From assembly GCA_003665825.1 (NCBI GenBank), contig QPFY01000005.1, positions 124,001-188,000 of the forward strand: a stretch of 64,000 nt of DNA, read 5' to 3'. Positions 46,812 to 59,027 of the stretch are shown here, one piece after another. Positions within the stretch are counted from its first letter, which is position 1. Each line of letters starts with the position of its first letter. Under the pieces are notes generated by a model. It did no database searches. It was given only the letters and a program-made list of their open reading frames with translations, and had not been told where the DNA came from. The stretch comes from Microbotryum silenes-acaulis. Lineage: Eukaryota; Basidiomycota; Microbotryomycetes; Microbotryales; Microbotryaceae. Made by a program: the position numbers and the translations under genes.

Positions 46812-49800
46812 CTACCCCGTCCCGTCGCCCAACAAATGCCCCAACCCCAATACCCTCCAATTCTGCTCCCTCTCGGACTCCTGCCTCGAACCCCTTCCCC
46901 CAACCACTTCCGAAAGACCCATCAAAGCTCCTACTCCCCTCACCGATCCCAAAGGAGTTTTCGACCTCGCTTGAGAAGAAGACGTCGTCGATCCGTCGGA
47001 CAAGGAAAGTTGATCTATCCTTTCTTGTATCGTCATGGTTGGTGAACCCGTTCGTCCAAGATTTGACGACGACGACGATGACGACGTCGACCTTACTTTG
47101 GTCGCTCGATATCCCCTAGGAAGGGCCGAACCTGTACGTCGAAAGTAGCTCATCAGCCTCTTCTTCTCCTCCTTTCGGGGGGTCGATCAGCGAAAGAGGC
47201 CCCCAAAGTATGGACGAACGCAACTACCTCACCTTCTTCCAACGCCGCTTGTAAGATCCCACCCGCTCGATCGAGGCTATACAAGAACCTCAACAATTCC
47301 CTACAAAGTGTCCATTCACCATGGTTCATACAAGCTTTCAATAAACCGATCGTATCCTTCCCACTTTGTTCCAAAGGTTCCAAATTGTGTAAGATCAACA
47401 GGTACGAAGCCGCGGTTTTATATTCGTTTGATTCGATACATCGTTCGAAGAGACGACGTGGTGATCCGGCATAGTTGAAGAGGAGTGACCAATGAGTTAA
47501 TTCGGTTTTACGGGCGCAGTTGACCACGATCGAGAGTGAGGAAGGGAAATGATCGAGAAAGTCGATCACGGTCGATAGTAGAGTGGGGGGTCGAGTTTCG
47601 TCGTCGTCGTCGTCGTTCTTTTCCGAGGTAGGGAATTCGATCGAGGTGATTTGGTTCGTGGGCTTGTCCGCTTCGTCTTCTAGTACACCATGTAGTAAGA
47701 TCTCTAGCGCATGCGCAAAGTAGACGAGGTGCTGGTAGTGGGAGGCAAAGAGAACGGCCTCCCTCATCGGATGCCGAGCGAGGTGAAACCTGAGTACGTG
47801 GTGTAAGAAGAGTTGGGTCGAGGTGATGATGCGGAAAAGGGCAAAATCGAGCGTCTTGCGTAACGAAGTTTCCTGATCGATTCCGACGATGATACCTTTC
47901 TCCATTAGGACAGCTATAAGCGTGGTACGGTGTCTCGAAAAAAAAATCAGCCGAAACGTCAAATTCCCAAGACTTGAGAGAACCCCCTGACTCACCGAGC
48001 GGATAAAAATCCAATTTGATCCCTACCGACTCGCTAACTCTTTCGTACGCATCCTTTTTCGCATCGACTAAAACCTTCTCGATCGTTAACGCGTCCAACC
48101 AAATCCTAATCCTCTCTCCATCCCAACCCCACAACGAGTTCTCCAACGTCCCGATCCCCGAAAGATGGGTCCAGTAGAATTCGATTCGGTCGGCGAGGAT
48201 TTGGAGGTCGTATTTGACTTCTTCGTGGGCCGCTCGACGGGGACGAAGGATTACGAGTTGACCCGAGATGAGGAAGATGATCGTTGCGACGTTGAGGTCG
48301 TCGGCGGGGTCACCGAATTCTGGTTCAGACGCAGGCAGGAAGAGGAGATCAGACGAGGGGACGGGACGGGACGATGGGATGTAGATCCTCAGGATCAACT
48401 TACGTTGTTGACTCTTGGGTACCAACCAACTGAGACCTCTGACTTTCCAAGGATCCTTGACGACCCCTTCGAACCCAATACTACCGCACAACCTCAACCT
48501 ACTCCCCACCCCTCGGCCATTAAGGACCCTCGGATGAGGTCTCATCAAGAAATGATGAAACGTATTATCCTCCGTGTAGACCAACAAACTCGAATCAAAC
48601 ACGCTGAGCACCAACGGACGACTGGACAAAGCGATCGTTTCGAGCGAGTTAGAGTCGTCCAAACTCAACGCTTGTTCGCGTGCGAAAACGGCGAGTTGGT
48701 AACCCCTTTCGATACCTATCGTTCGAGCAGAGCGTGTAAAGGTCGTCGGATCGACGCATCCGACGATCAATAGATTGGCCCACCAGGCCATTCCACCGAC
48801 GACGTGGAACGCGTTTTCCTCCTTCTCGGATTCGAACAACTTCCATCGACCCGAAAGGGCGTTATAGTGCGTAAAACCTCGACGACCGGCGACGGCGATG
48901 AAGCGCGCGTCGTGGGAGATGACGGCATACCGAATTGGATGTTGGGTCGCAATGTACGACGCCGGGATCTGTACGCTTCCCACCACTGCCGTAGGTCAGA
49001 TGGGTTCTCGGCTTTCCTTCTGCCACTGCGGTGGAGCGTACCTTGATGTGTTGCCAGACATCCGACTCGGGGTTGATGACGCTCATGTCCGGTTGGTCAG
49101 CGCCACGATAGACCATGACCCGATCGTCCATTTGCAAAAAAGCGTGGTTCGTATTATCGGGTGTATGAGCGGCCGTAACGGCACTCTTGGCGAATGGGAT
49201 CACAAACAGCTGTTCGTCATGGGCTGCGAAGGGAATGAACCTGTTAAAAAACGAAGGGGAGGGATCAAAGGACTCATAAACGGGTCATGCTCACCTTTCG
49301 ACTTGGGATGCACAGGCGGTGGACATAGTACGACCAATTCGTACCCTCCTCGGGTCCAAAACATCCCCCTCACGCCATTCATGAAATGATCTTCGAACGC
49401 ATCACTTTTCTCCCCTTCGACGCCATAGCCAGTCTTGAGACTCCCTTGAACGGACCACGAACCAAGTCGACCATAGACGGACCAGATGGACCACCCGAGG
49501 TGCCAGCCTACGGCGAGTGCATACCCGTCGGGCGTATAGGAGAGGCAAGCGACGTGGCCCGTGTCGAGGCCCGTGGCGGTCGTGTTGAGGGACTTGCGTA
49601 GCGAATGCTCGTGCGAAAAGGTCGGAGCGTAAAGGTCGGAGGACGATGAAGGCGAGTTGGAAGTCGTTGCGGCGGCGCCAAGAGATAGGTTGTATGCGCT
49701 GATGGTGCCACTAGGGTTCGCCGCGAAGGGGTGGTGGTCAGCAAGTCCGCTCAGAAATACGATGCATATGATGCCGACTCACTCTTGGCATCCCACAGCC

Positions 49801-51500
49801 ACCAAACCAAATTTATCATTCAGAGCCAGACAAGTTCCGCCTTTACCCTGGTCCAGTAGCTTCTCCTGCTTCTGAAGCATCTCCTGCTCATCGCCGTCCT
49901 CGACGGCTTCGACTCGAGGGTGGAAACAGACGCCTTGCCATTCCCACTCTTGTGGAACGTGTGGTTCGACCGGGGTATCGAATCCGACTTGGTCGGCCCC
50001 CACTCGTTTCGGACCAGCTTTAAGGATGGGTGAGGTCGGTAAAGAAGAAGCCGGACCGAACGAAGCCGTACTAGAAGGTCGTCGGGACCAGGTGCTGGCT
50101 GGTGTCTGCGGAGGGGTGACGGAAGGTGCCCACCGCACGAGGTAGGCCCTTGCGTCCGAGGTGAGCATGACGAACCGGGTCGGTGTTCGGGGAGGTGGAG
50201 TGGCTGGGTGACTGTGTTTGAACGAGGAGGTGGAGGACTGTCGGCGAGCGAGGGAGGGTCGAGGCTTGTTGGGGTTCGGGGTTTCGAGTGGTGTCGAGGT
50301 CGGCGCTTCGGGCAAGGGGATCAAGGAGGTGACCGAGACTGTGTATTCAACAGAGTGTCAGACCCGTGCATCTAATCGGCAGGACCAATGCGGTCCGCTA
50401 ACCTTCTCCGGAATCGCAGTTGATGAGCCAGGGCCATTCGTCGAGCACTACGGTCTCTGCCTCACTCGGGGCAGCCGGATGGAAGCCCGTAGCCAAGGCG
50501 TCCCATCCGGATCGTTTGCGTGCGTGGCCAGGCCGGTCGGTAAAGGCATTCAAGTTTACCGAGGAAGACGTCGGAGGTATCGGGGGCGGGGGCTGATGGT
50601 GAGCCTGGTTCGAGTCCGAGGCCGAAGAGGACGGCGAAGGGAAGGGTACGATTCGGAGCGTCGGAGGATCTTGAATTGCGAGAATGAGCGAATGCGGGGT
50701 GAGGCAAACACTGTTGGGGCGCGTGTGAGAGATTAGATCAGTTTTGGTGGGTGACCGAGTGGGGTGCAGCAGCGTTCACGTACCATCCGACGCCGTCTCC
50801 AATGGCCAGGCCCCTTTCGGCTTCTCCCCGGAGGACGATCCCCTGTAGGGGGGCCCCCTCCCCCGGTCCCTTGGGCCATACCGCGTCCCCCTTCTGGCCG
50901 CCGGGCACGGTATAGACGTCGTTGTTGCTCTGGGTGCGGTGATTGGCCGCTGCGGCCGAGTCGATCGAGTAGAGCAGGTGGTGGCCGGAGGTGGTGGTGA
51001 CGACGAGCCGAGTGGGGGTATGGAACGCGACGAGCGAGTTCGAGCCATGGGTTCGGAGCGACAAGGGCGTTCTCCCCAGTTTGGCCAGTACGACCTTGGG
51101 CTGGGAGGTGGTAGAGACCGGTGGTGAGTAAAAAGTGGGATGGCGGCGATGAGGTTGGTACGCCAAGCCGAGTGTTTTCAGGGGGTGGGTGGGTGGGGTA
51201 TCGATCGATCCGACTCACGGTGACCGTCCACACGCTCAATTCCTCCCTCGTCAACACGGCCCAGAAGCCACCATGATCGAGCTGATGCTGATGATCGAGC
51301 TCGTCTGTTGCGCTCGCGATCGCGATCAACTCCTCCCCTTCCTCCTCCAACAAGCCGCCGAGACTGTGCTGGAACCTCGGGTGCGCTCCTCTTCCGGGCG
51401 TCTTGTACGGCGTCGGCTTCACCGTCGAACACGGCACACTGGGCAGCGCCGAGGTCGTCGTCGAGAGTCGCGTCGACGGCAGAGGGGAGGGGACGTACAT
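46812..51500 (-). CDS. RIC1: Ric1, subunit of the Ric1-Rgp1 exchange factor for Ypt6/Rab6
   Basis: Ten exons, transcript order: 51500-51219, 51100-50784, 50710-50403, 50338-49783, 49710-49295, 49223-49042, 48968-48404, 48319-47996, 47913-47228, 47171-46812; 1331 residues. The start MYVPSPLP resembles the family's MYWP start. The N-terminal half is a divergent beta-propeller (FWAVLTREELSVWTV, GWSIWSVYGRLGSW, IRYAVISHDARFIAVAGRRG). The C-terminal helical RIC1 domain has CARKTELTHWSLLFNYAG, CIESNEYKTAASYLLILHNL and WTLCRELLRFLYSLD. With Rgp1, Ric1 activates Rab6-type GTPases at the Golgi for retrograde traffic from endosomes. An acidic DDDDDET loop interrupts the C-terminal domain. The last short exon is the least certain junction. 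Confidence 0.9.
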
Positions 51501-51757
51501 CCCTTCTTGGCCGGTCCAGGCGCCGTGCTTTCCTGTACGCGACCCAAGCCAACAGCAGAAGCAGAGCCGACCACGTCTCCGAGAGTTCAACCCGGGCTAA
51601 TGACCTGGATTAGTGACCCAATAGCGATCCGCCTTCCCAGTAAGGACCTCGGGTAATCATAATGCCCCAAGTTCAAACACCGATCGCGCGCGCCTCTTGA
51701 TCATCAACCTCGACTACAGCTCAAAAGAATCCCGTCAAGCTCCAGTTGCAGCTCAAG
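51501..51757. promoter_or_regulatory. Bidirectional promoter, Ric1 / Rbg1
   Basis: Only 257 bp separate the start codons of two divergent genes, so the two promoters and leaders must overlap or be shared. I cannot name a factor site. Confidence 0.6.
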
Positions 51758-53968
51758 ATGGGTATCACCGAAAAAATAGACGAGATCGTCAAGGAAATGC
51801 AAGTCCACTTTTTACGTCCACTTTTTACGTCCACCTTTTGCGTCCACCTTTTGCGTCCACCTTTTGCGTCCACCTTTTACGTCCACCTTTTACGCACCGT
51901 GGTTGGTGGTGGTCCTGTCGAGCTAACCCCCCCGCTGAGTTGGATTGTGATGCAGGGCGAGGACGCAGAAGAACAAGGTGTGCTCACTTTATAGAAGGAA
52001 GCCCCACAAGCTTGATCCTTGATCCCTGATCACCTCTCGCTCCCCCCTTTTAGGCCACCGAAGGACATCTCGGATCGCTCGTGAGCACGACCCATTCCCC
52101 AGCCAGCATCCCTCGAGCCCCCCTTCAACTGACCGGACCTCTCCACCCGACCCAAACACCAGAAAGCCAAACTAGCGCGCTACCGAGCCGAACTGCTCGA
52201 ACCGGCCAAAACGGGCAAAGCAGGCGACGGATTCGACGTCTCCAAAGCCGGCTACGGACGAGTCGCCTTGATCGGCTTCCCTTCGGTCGGTAAATCGACC
52301 TTGTTGAGCAAGTTGACCGGTACCCAGTCCGAGGCCGCTTCCTACGAGTTTACCACCTTGGTCGCCATTCCTGGGTGAGCATATCCGAAACAAGGGAGCG
52401 ATCGCCGAGAGCACGTGCCCGTTCCCTTTCGAGGCTGATTCTTCTCCGACGCTTGCTCTTCGGACCCAGTGTGCTGGATATCGATGGAGCCAAAGTTCAA
52501 TGTGAGCTCTCCCCATCGAATCATCCTCATTTGGTCGTCGAACTGATTTGATGATTTGATGATTTGATGATTTGAATGTCTTGGCATCGCACGACAGTGC
52601 TAGATTTGCCCGGAATCGTCCAAGGAGCAGCGAGCGGTAAAGGTCGAGGAAGGCAGGTCATCGCCGCCGCAAAGGTGCGTTAACTCTTTTCGACCTAGTC
52701 CCTGCGCAAGCCTCTGCTAACGTTTTCGCTCTTCCGATCGTGCAGAGCGCCGATTTGGTTCTGGTCAGTCTTTACTTTGAACGCTCACCTTTTGATTGTT
52801 TCTAACCAGATCCCACTTGCTCACTGCCTTGTCGATCCGTACCGGCAAACAGATGATGCTTGATGCGACAAAGTAACTCTACTCGTGGGGTGTAAGTGGT
52901 AAACCCAGCGCTGACACGTTCGGCTCCACTTTACAGAGCTGCAAATCAACGGCGGCTGCTGGAGATCGAGCTCGAGGCAGTCGGAATGAGGTTGAACCGC
53001 AAGAAGCCTGATGTGGTCGTGCGGATAAAGGTGAGGCCCATCGTGCCGGAATTCTCTTGCGGGGACTAGGGCTCATTCATGACCATGTTCGCATCGTCTC
53101 ACAGGCCGCGGGAGGTGTGACGATCACGCATACCGTACCTTTGACAAGAACGGACGAGCGCGCGATCAAAGGTGTGATGAGTGCCTACAAAGTATGCCTC
53201 ACTTTCCCGCTTTTGGTCTCCCCAGCAGCGCGACTGAATACTGAGCTTGATCGTTCTTTTGACGACGTCAGTTGCACAATGCCGATATCATGATTCGAGA
53301 AGATGTCAGTAGCTCGGACCTCCATCCTGGCATTGGCTCAAAAGACTCTCAAGGCCCCCTCCCCTCCACTTGATGACAGATCACGACCGACGACCTCATC
53401 GATGTCATTCTCGGCACACGCAAATACGTTCCCTGTCTCTACTGCTACAACAAGATCGACGCCGTTTCGCTTGAAGAAGTGGACCGCATCGCTCGGGAAC
53501 CTAATACGGTCGTCATCTCGTGCGAACTCGACCTCAACCTCGATACGTTGTTGAAGAGGATTTGGGAATTGATTGGGTTGAATAGGGTCTATACGAAGAA
53601 GAGGGGGGCTTTACCTGATTTGGGAGATCCTTTGATCGTCAAGATGGATGCGGATATCGAGGGAGTCGTGAGTGATGGGGCATTCACATCGGTCCGAGGG
53701 GTCACGACACGACGCGCTGATTGCTCGTCGCTCGCCTTTCCTCAGTGCAACGCCATCCATAAGAACATTGCATCAAAGTTCAAATACGCACTAGGTCAGT
53801 TTCTTCTCTACTCCACTCTTTTTTTTTTCTCCCTCCAGATCACTGAAACGTCAATATTCTTTCGCAGTCTGGGGCAAGAGTTCAAAGTTCGCGCCGAAAC
53901 CACAGAGGGTCGGTTTAACGCACCGGATCGCACCGGACGATGTTGTATCTTTGGTCACGAACGTGTAG
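51758..53968 (+). CDS. RBG1: Rbg1/DRG-family translation-associated GTPase
   Basis: Fourteen exons: 51758-51798, 51956-51977, 52054-52080, 52163-52374, 52470-52501, 52598-52674, 52746-52763, 52853-52872, 52937-53030, 53105-53191, 53272-53304, 53380-53667, 53746-53794, 53868-53968; 366 residues, the normal family length. Motifs: EMARTQKNKATEGHLG, P-loop GFPSVGKST (68-76), [28 protein letters not shown], then a C-terminal TGS domain ending [16 protein letters not shown] and [13 protein letters not shown] GTPases bind translating ribosomes with a DFRP partner (Tma46 in yeast). Intron 1 uses a GC donor; with the nearby GT the phase and the invariant EMARTQ motif would both be lost. Confidence 0.93.
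51803..51893 (+). repeat. 13-bp tandem repeat, seven units, at the 5' end of Rbg1 intron 1
   Basis: Seven perfect-length units starting 51803, 51816, 51829, 51842, 51855, 51868 and 51881. Each unit is GTCCAC followed by TTTTTAC, CTTTTGC or CTTTTAC; variants are grouped, not mixed. The array begins 4 bp after the splice donor. Confidence 0.95.
52545..52575 (+). repeat. 8-bp tandem repeat in Rbg1 intron 5
   Basis: Nearly four copies of GATTTGAT, lying between exons ending 52501 and beginning 52598, just upstream of the acceptor. Confidence 0.85.
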
Positions 53969-54401
53969 AAGAGGTGATCACACCATGTCATACTGCAACG
54001 ATGCGAACTTGCGCGGTCGCACCGAGCACCGAGATCCTTGGCCATATCTTTCCTGTCCCACGGCCGAACGGCGTTTGATTGGTAATTCGAGGCGTTAGTT
54101 ATAGGCTTGTAAAGAAGGAAGCATACGCAAAGAGGAGCCTGAACAATGAGAGCGACGAGAGCGACGAGAGGGGAAAAGGTATCGGATCTGTACGGAAAAA
54201 GTGGAAGGGATCTACCTCTCCAGCGCGCAATCCTAATGAGGCAATTGACCAGTATTGGTCACAACTTGGCGCGTCGTAATCGCCTGCGCCGGCCTGGTCG
54301 CGCGTTGCTCTCTCTCGCTCCGATTGCCATCCGCGCTGCTCTGCGCTGCTCTGCGCTGCTCTGCCGGCTGCTCGACTCTCCCCCGACCAAGACCCGAGCC
54401 G
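53969..54401. other. Intergenic region between Rbg1 and Spf1
   Basis: 433 bp with the Rbg1 3' flank and the Spf1 promoter and leader. It contains three copies of the 10-bp unit GCGCTGCTCT at 54333-54362 in the Spf1 leader. No gene seen. Confidence 0.55.
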
Positions 54402-57400
54402 ATGGCGACCCAGCCCGCGTCGACGACCGTAAGCAGCAAGAATGCGCCGTTCGGCAGTGGCCTCGTACCGGTCGACTCGCCTGACGTGGCGACGTTGACG
54501 CTGGTGCAACCGCTGCCGTTGTGGGCGCGGTCGTACGTCGGGCCGTGGCTGCTGCTGTACCCACTCGCAGCGTACGCCTTCTACATCAAGTACGATACCT
54601 ACATCCAATCCATCGGTCAGTCCAAATTATCCGGCCATGGGCTGTTCTGTTTGTGTGCGCTGCCACCACCTCCACTGACATTCACCCGCCTTCTTCCCTC
54701 TCTGCGCCGCTCCTGAAACCCCCTCGGTGGAACCCCCTCGGTGGAACCCCCTCGGTGGAACCCCCTCGGTGGAACCGCTGCACCGCTGCTCATCCCGTCT
54801 CCGCGGTTTCCCACCCGACCCTGGACAACCACACCAACACTGCATGATGCACCCCTAGAATGGTCGTTCTTGTTGAGCATCTGCCTATTTGGTGGCCACG
54901 CGCTCAGTTTCCTCTTTACCCGATGGAGCGTCGCCTTCCGTTCGCGCGGAGAAGCCCGACACGTCAGTCATCCAATACCATCTCTTCCGGGCGTAGAGGC
55001 ATCCGAGTCACTCATCCTCTCGAACCCAACAGGTCCCCGACATTGACACCGCTCAGAAGATCAAGGTCATCCCCAAGCTCCATCGAGGCAAGGGGGAGAT
55101 CGTCAACCTGCAGCGGACCGAGGTCAGTTCCGTTTCAGCCCTCAGCGTACACGTACCGTTGGGCGATGTATTCACACGAGACTTGCCCCGTGCCTTCTCG
55201 ATGCAGCGACCGGATCAATCCCCCTTGGTCTACTTCACCTACCAACGCGACAAATACCTCTACTCGCCTGAAACCCGCTCGTTCGCGCGCATCTCGTATC
55301 CGTGCGATGCCAAACCCGCGCTATCGACGCTCCAAAAATCAACAGGTCTGTGCACTGCAGCCGAGATCGATCGAGTACAACGCGACTACGGCCGTAACGT
55401 GTTCGACATCCCCGTCCCGACCTTTTTGGAACTTCTCGGCGAGCACGCCGTCGCACCCTTCTTCGTCTTCCAGGTCTTTTGCGCCGGTTTGTGGTGCCTC
55501 GACGAGTACTGGTACTACTCACTCTTCACCCTCTTCATGCTCATCGTGTTCGAGTGCACGACCGTCTTCCAGCGTCTCAGGACCGTCGGCGAGTTCCGAA
55601 GCATGTCCATCACGCCCTACGCGATCATGGTCCGCCGCGAGAACAAGTGGATTGAGGTGCAGACCCCCGACTTGCTCCCCGGTGATCTCGTGTCGATCGT
55701 TCGCTCCAAGGAGGACTCGGGTGTCGCTTGCGATCTTTTGCTCCTCCGCGGCTCGTGCATCGTCAACGAGGCGATGCTTTCAGGTGAATCGACGCCGCTG
55801 CTCAAGGAATCCGTCGAGCTACGCCCCGGCAAGGAAGCGCTCGACATTGACGGTGTCGACCGCAACTCAATCTTGTTTGGTGGAACCAAGGTGCTGCAGG
55901 CGACCGGCGTCGATCCCAAGGACAAGCTCGCCGCTCCGGATGGGGGCTGCCTCGCGCTCGTCCTGCGCACCGGTTTCGGCACCAGTCAAGGCCAGCTGAT
56001 CCGCACCATGATCTTTTCAACCGAGACCGTGTCGGCCAACAACATTGAAAGCTTTCTCTTCATCGCCTTCCTGCTCGTCTTTGCTCTCGCCGCCAGTGCA
56101 TACGTCTGGGTGAAGGGTGTCGAGCAGGACCTTAAGCGGTCCAAGCTGCTCCTCGATTGCGTGATCATCATCACCTCCGTCGTACCCCCCGAATTGCCGA
56201 TGGAATTGACCATGGCCGTCAACGCTTCCCTCGTCGCACTCAGCAAGTACTCGATCTTTTGCACGGAGCCTTTCCGCATCCCCTTTGCCGGCCGCGTTGA
56301 CGTGTGTTGCTTCGACAAAACCGGCACGATCACGGGCGAAGACCTCGTGGTCGAAGGTGTTGCCGGTGTCGACACCAACGACCGTCAGAAACTCGTCCCC
56401 GTCAAGGAGACGTCGTACGAGACGACTTTGACCCTCGCCTGCGCCCACGCCCTCGTTCTCCTCGACGACGGTGTCGTAGGTGATCCCATGGAGAAGACGA
56501 CCTTGGATGCGCTCGAGTGGAATCTTTCGGCCGGTGACAAGATCACGCCTCTTGACCCGACGACTTCGAGAGCCGGTGGCGAAGTGCACGTCAAGCGCCG
56601 TTTCCAATTCTCGTCGCAGCTCAAGCGCATGTCGACCCTTTCGACCGTCATCCCCGCGAACGACGGTGCCGCCAAGACACTCGTCGCCGTCAAGGGTGCC
56701 CCCGAGACGCTCAAGACGATGTACAAGTCCGTTCCCGAAGGCTACGAGCAGACTTACAAATGGTACGCGCAGCGCGGTAGTCGTGTCCTCGCTCTTGGTT
56801 ACAAGTGGGTGGACTCGATGTCCAAGAACGAACTCAACACGACGTCGAGGGAAAAGGTCGAATGCGAACTCGAGTTCGCTGGCTTCTTGGTCTTCCACTG
56901 CCCGCTCAAACCCGATGCCGTCCAGACGTTGAAGGACCTTGCCGACTCGTCCCATCGCTGCGTCATGATCACCGGTGACAACCCGTTGACCGCGACCCAC
57001 GTAGCCCGCGAGGTCGAGATCGTCGATCGACAAGTACTTATCCTTGACGTGCGCGAAGGAGGCGAGGGTGAAGCCGATCTTTCATGGAGGACCCCCGACG
57101 AATCCAAAGTCATCAAGGTCAACCCCGAGGAACCGATTGACGTTTCCCTCTTTGACGAGTACGACATTTGCATGACCGGTGCCGCGTTACGCCAGTACGC
57201 CGATCGACCCGAGAGCTGGACCCAACTCGTCCAAAACACCTGGGTCTACGCACGCGTCTCGCCCGCACAAAAGGAGTTCATCCTGACCTCGCTCAAGTCG
57301 CTCGGATACATCACGCTTATGGCCGGTGACGGAACGAACGACGTCGGCGCGCTCAAGCAGGCCAACATCGGTGTCGCGTTGTTGAACGGGACCGAGGAGG

Positions 57401-58539
57401 ACTTGCAAAAGATTCTCGAGCACCAAAAGAAGGAACGTGTCAAGAAGGTCTACGAGCAACAATTGCGCATCACGTCTCGGTTCAAGCAACCCCCGCCTCC
57501 CGTCCCTCCTTTGATCGCGGACCTCTTCCCCGACGCCGTCGCGGCTCAAAAAGCTGCCGCTCAGGCCGTCGGAGAGAACCGTCAAAAGGGTATCGGAACC
57601 AAGTTCGACGTTTCGGCTATCACCGATCAGCTGAGCAACATGGAAGACGAGACCGAGGTTCCCCAGATCAAGCTCGGTGACGCCTCCGTCGCTGCTCCTT
57701 TCACGTCCAAGCTCGCCAACGTTGTCGCGATCGTCAACATCATCCGACAAGGTCGTTGCACCCTCGTTGCGACGATTCAGATGTACAAGATCTTGGCGCT
57801 CAACTGTCTGATCTCGGCATGGGCCCTGTCCGTGCAGTACCTCCAGGGCATCAAGTTTGGCGACTACCAAGTCACGATCACGGGTATCCTCATCTCGGTC
57901 TGCTTCATGTGCATCTCGCGCGCCCGTCCCGTCGACAAGCTCTCGAGGGAACGTCCCCTTTCGTCCATCTTCAACGTCTACGTCGTCTTTTCGATCCTCG
58001 CCCAGTTCGCGATCCACGTCGTCGCCTTCCTGTACCTGACCCAACTGTGCGAGACGTACGAACCCCAAGCGGGGAACAAGATTGACCTAGACGCCAAGTT
58101 CGCCCCCAATCTACTCAACTCTTGCATCTACCTCATCTCGCTCTCCCAACAAGTCTCAACCTTTGCGATCAATTTCCAAGGTCGACCTTTCCGCGAAGGT
58201 ATTACGGAGAATTCGGCGTTATACTATGGTCTATTGGGAGTCGCCGGTGTGGCCTTTTCAGGAGCGACCGATTTCGTACCCGAATTCAATCGATGGTTAC
58301 AACTCGTCGAAATGAAATCGTCGTTCAGGAAACAATTGTGTTTGGTTATGGTCCTCGATTATGGAGGGGCTTGGATCGCCGAAATCATCCTCAAGTATTT
58401 GTTCGCTGATAATCACCCCAAGGCGATCATTTTAAAAGGTTGGGAAAGGAGGTCAAAGAGGAGGGCGGAGCAAAAGAGGTTGTTGGAATTGGAGGAAGAG
58501 GAGAAGGCCGAACAGATCAAGGAGAAGAAGGAGTTGTAA
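54402..58539 (+). CDS. SPF1: Spf1, P5A-type ATPase of the endoplasmic reticulum
   Basis: Exons 54402-54615, 54859-54962, 55033-55122, 55207-58539; 1246 residues. N-terminal hydrophobic helices (WARSYVGPWLLLYPLAAYAF, LLSICLFGGHALSFLFT) precede YFTYQRDKYLYSPETRSF and YPCDAKP. The P-type core is complete: LSGESTPLLKE, the P5A signature VVPPELPMELTMAVN in M4, the phosphorylation site DKTGT at D506, KGAPE, MITGDNPLTA, and the hinge MAGDGTNDVGALKQANIGVA. The C-terminus is basic and charged (RSKRRAEQKRLLELEEEEKA). Spf1 removes mistargeted transmembrane helices from the ER membrane. Intron 3 (55123-55206, 84 bp) is in frame and has no stop. Long open frames on the opposite strand are shadows of its codon bias. 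Confidence 0.97.
54717..54772 (+). repeat. 14-bp tandem repeat, four units, in Spf1 intron 1
   Basis: Four exact copies of AACCCCCTCGGTGG followed by a partial fifth (AACC). It lies in the middle of the 243-bp intron 1, which is unusually long for this window. Confidence 0.95.
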
Positions 58540-59027
58540 ATGACGAAAGTTTTGTAGGCGCTTTTCACTTTAACAAAGCATAGATATCGCACACGTGTGA
58601 AACAAACAAAAAAAAGAAGCTCTAGCATTCCATTTCACATGCTCGAAGGTTATTTTCGAGACAAAAACCGGAAATGCGACGTGCCGGGGCCGGCTGGGAC
58701 TACCTCCTAACCCGTAGCGGTGCTCGGCGCTTAATGGGCCGAACCACCGCCTGCGAAGGAGAGCGGCCTTAGCGCCGTACCAAGTCAGCCGAACGCGTGT
58801 CAGCACACCGCCCATTGCCATTGAGAGAGCTTTTGCTGACTCTTTTGATTCTTGTTCTTCGACCTCGCTCTCTCTGATCCATTCACCATTTTCTTCGGTT
58901 TCCCCCCCCCCCCCATGTACCCCTTCGATCAACAAAAGTATTGAATCCGTAACTTTCCTTTCGTCTCACACAAGCTGAGCTCTTTACGTCAACTCGAACC
59001 GGACCTAGTCGTCAACGGACCCCAACT
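58540..59027. other. Intergenic region
   Basis: 488 bp between Spf1 and the next plus gene. It has a C11-C12 run near 58903-58914 in the likely leader of the following gene. No gene seen. Confidence 0.5.

Noticed and set aside
51803..51893. Short spaced direct repeats considered as a CRISPR array
   Set aside because: Units are directly adjacent 13-mers without spacers, inside an intron of a eukaryotic gene; this is a minisatellite.
56017..58068. Long open frames on the minus strand opposite Spf1 (338 and 293 codons)
   Set aside because: They lie exactly antisense to a fully supported conserved gene, have compositions typical of GC-rich antisense frames and show no domain.
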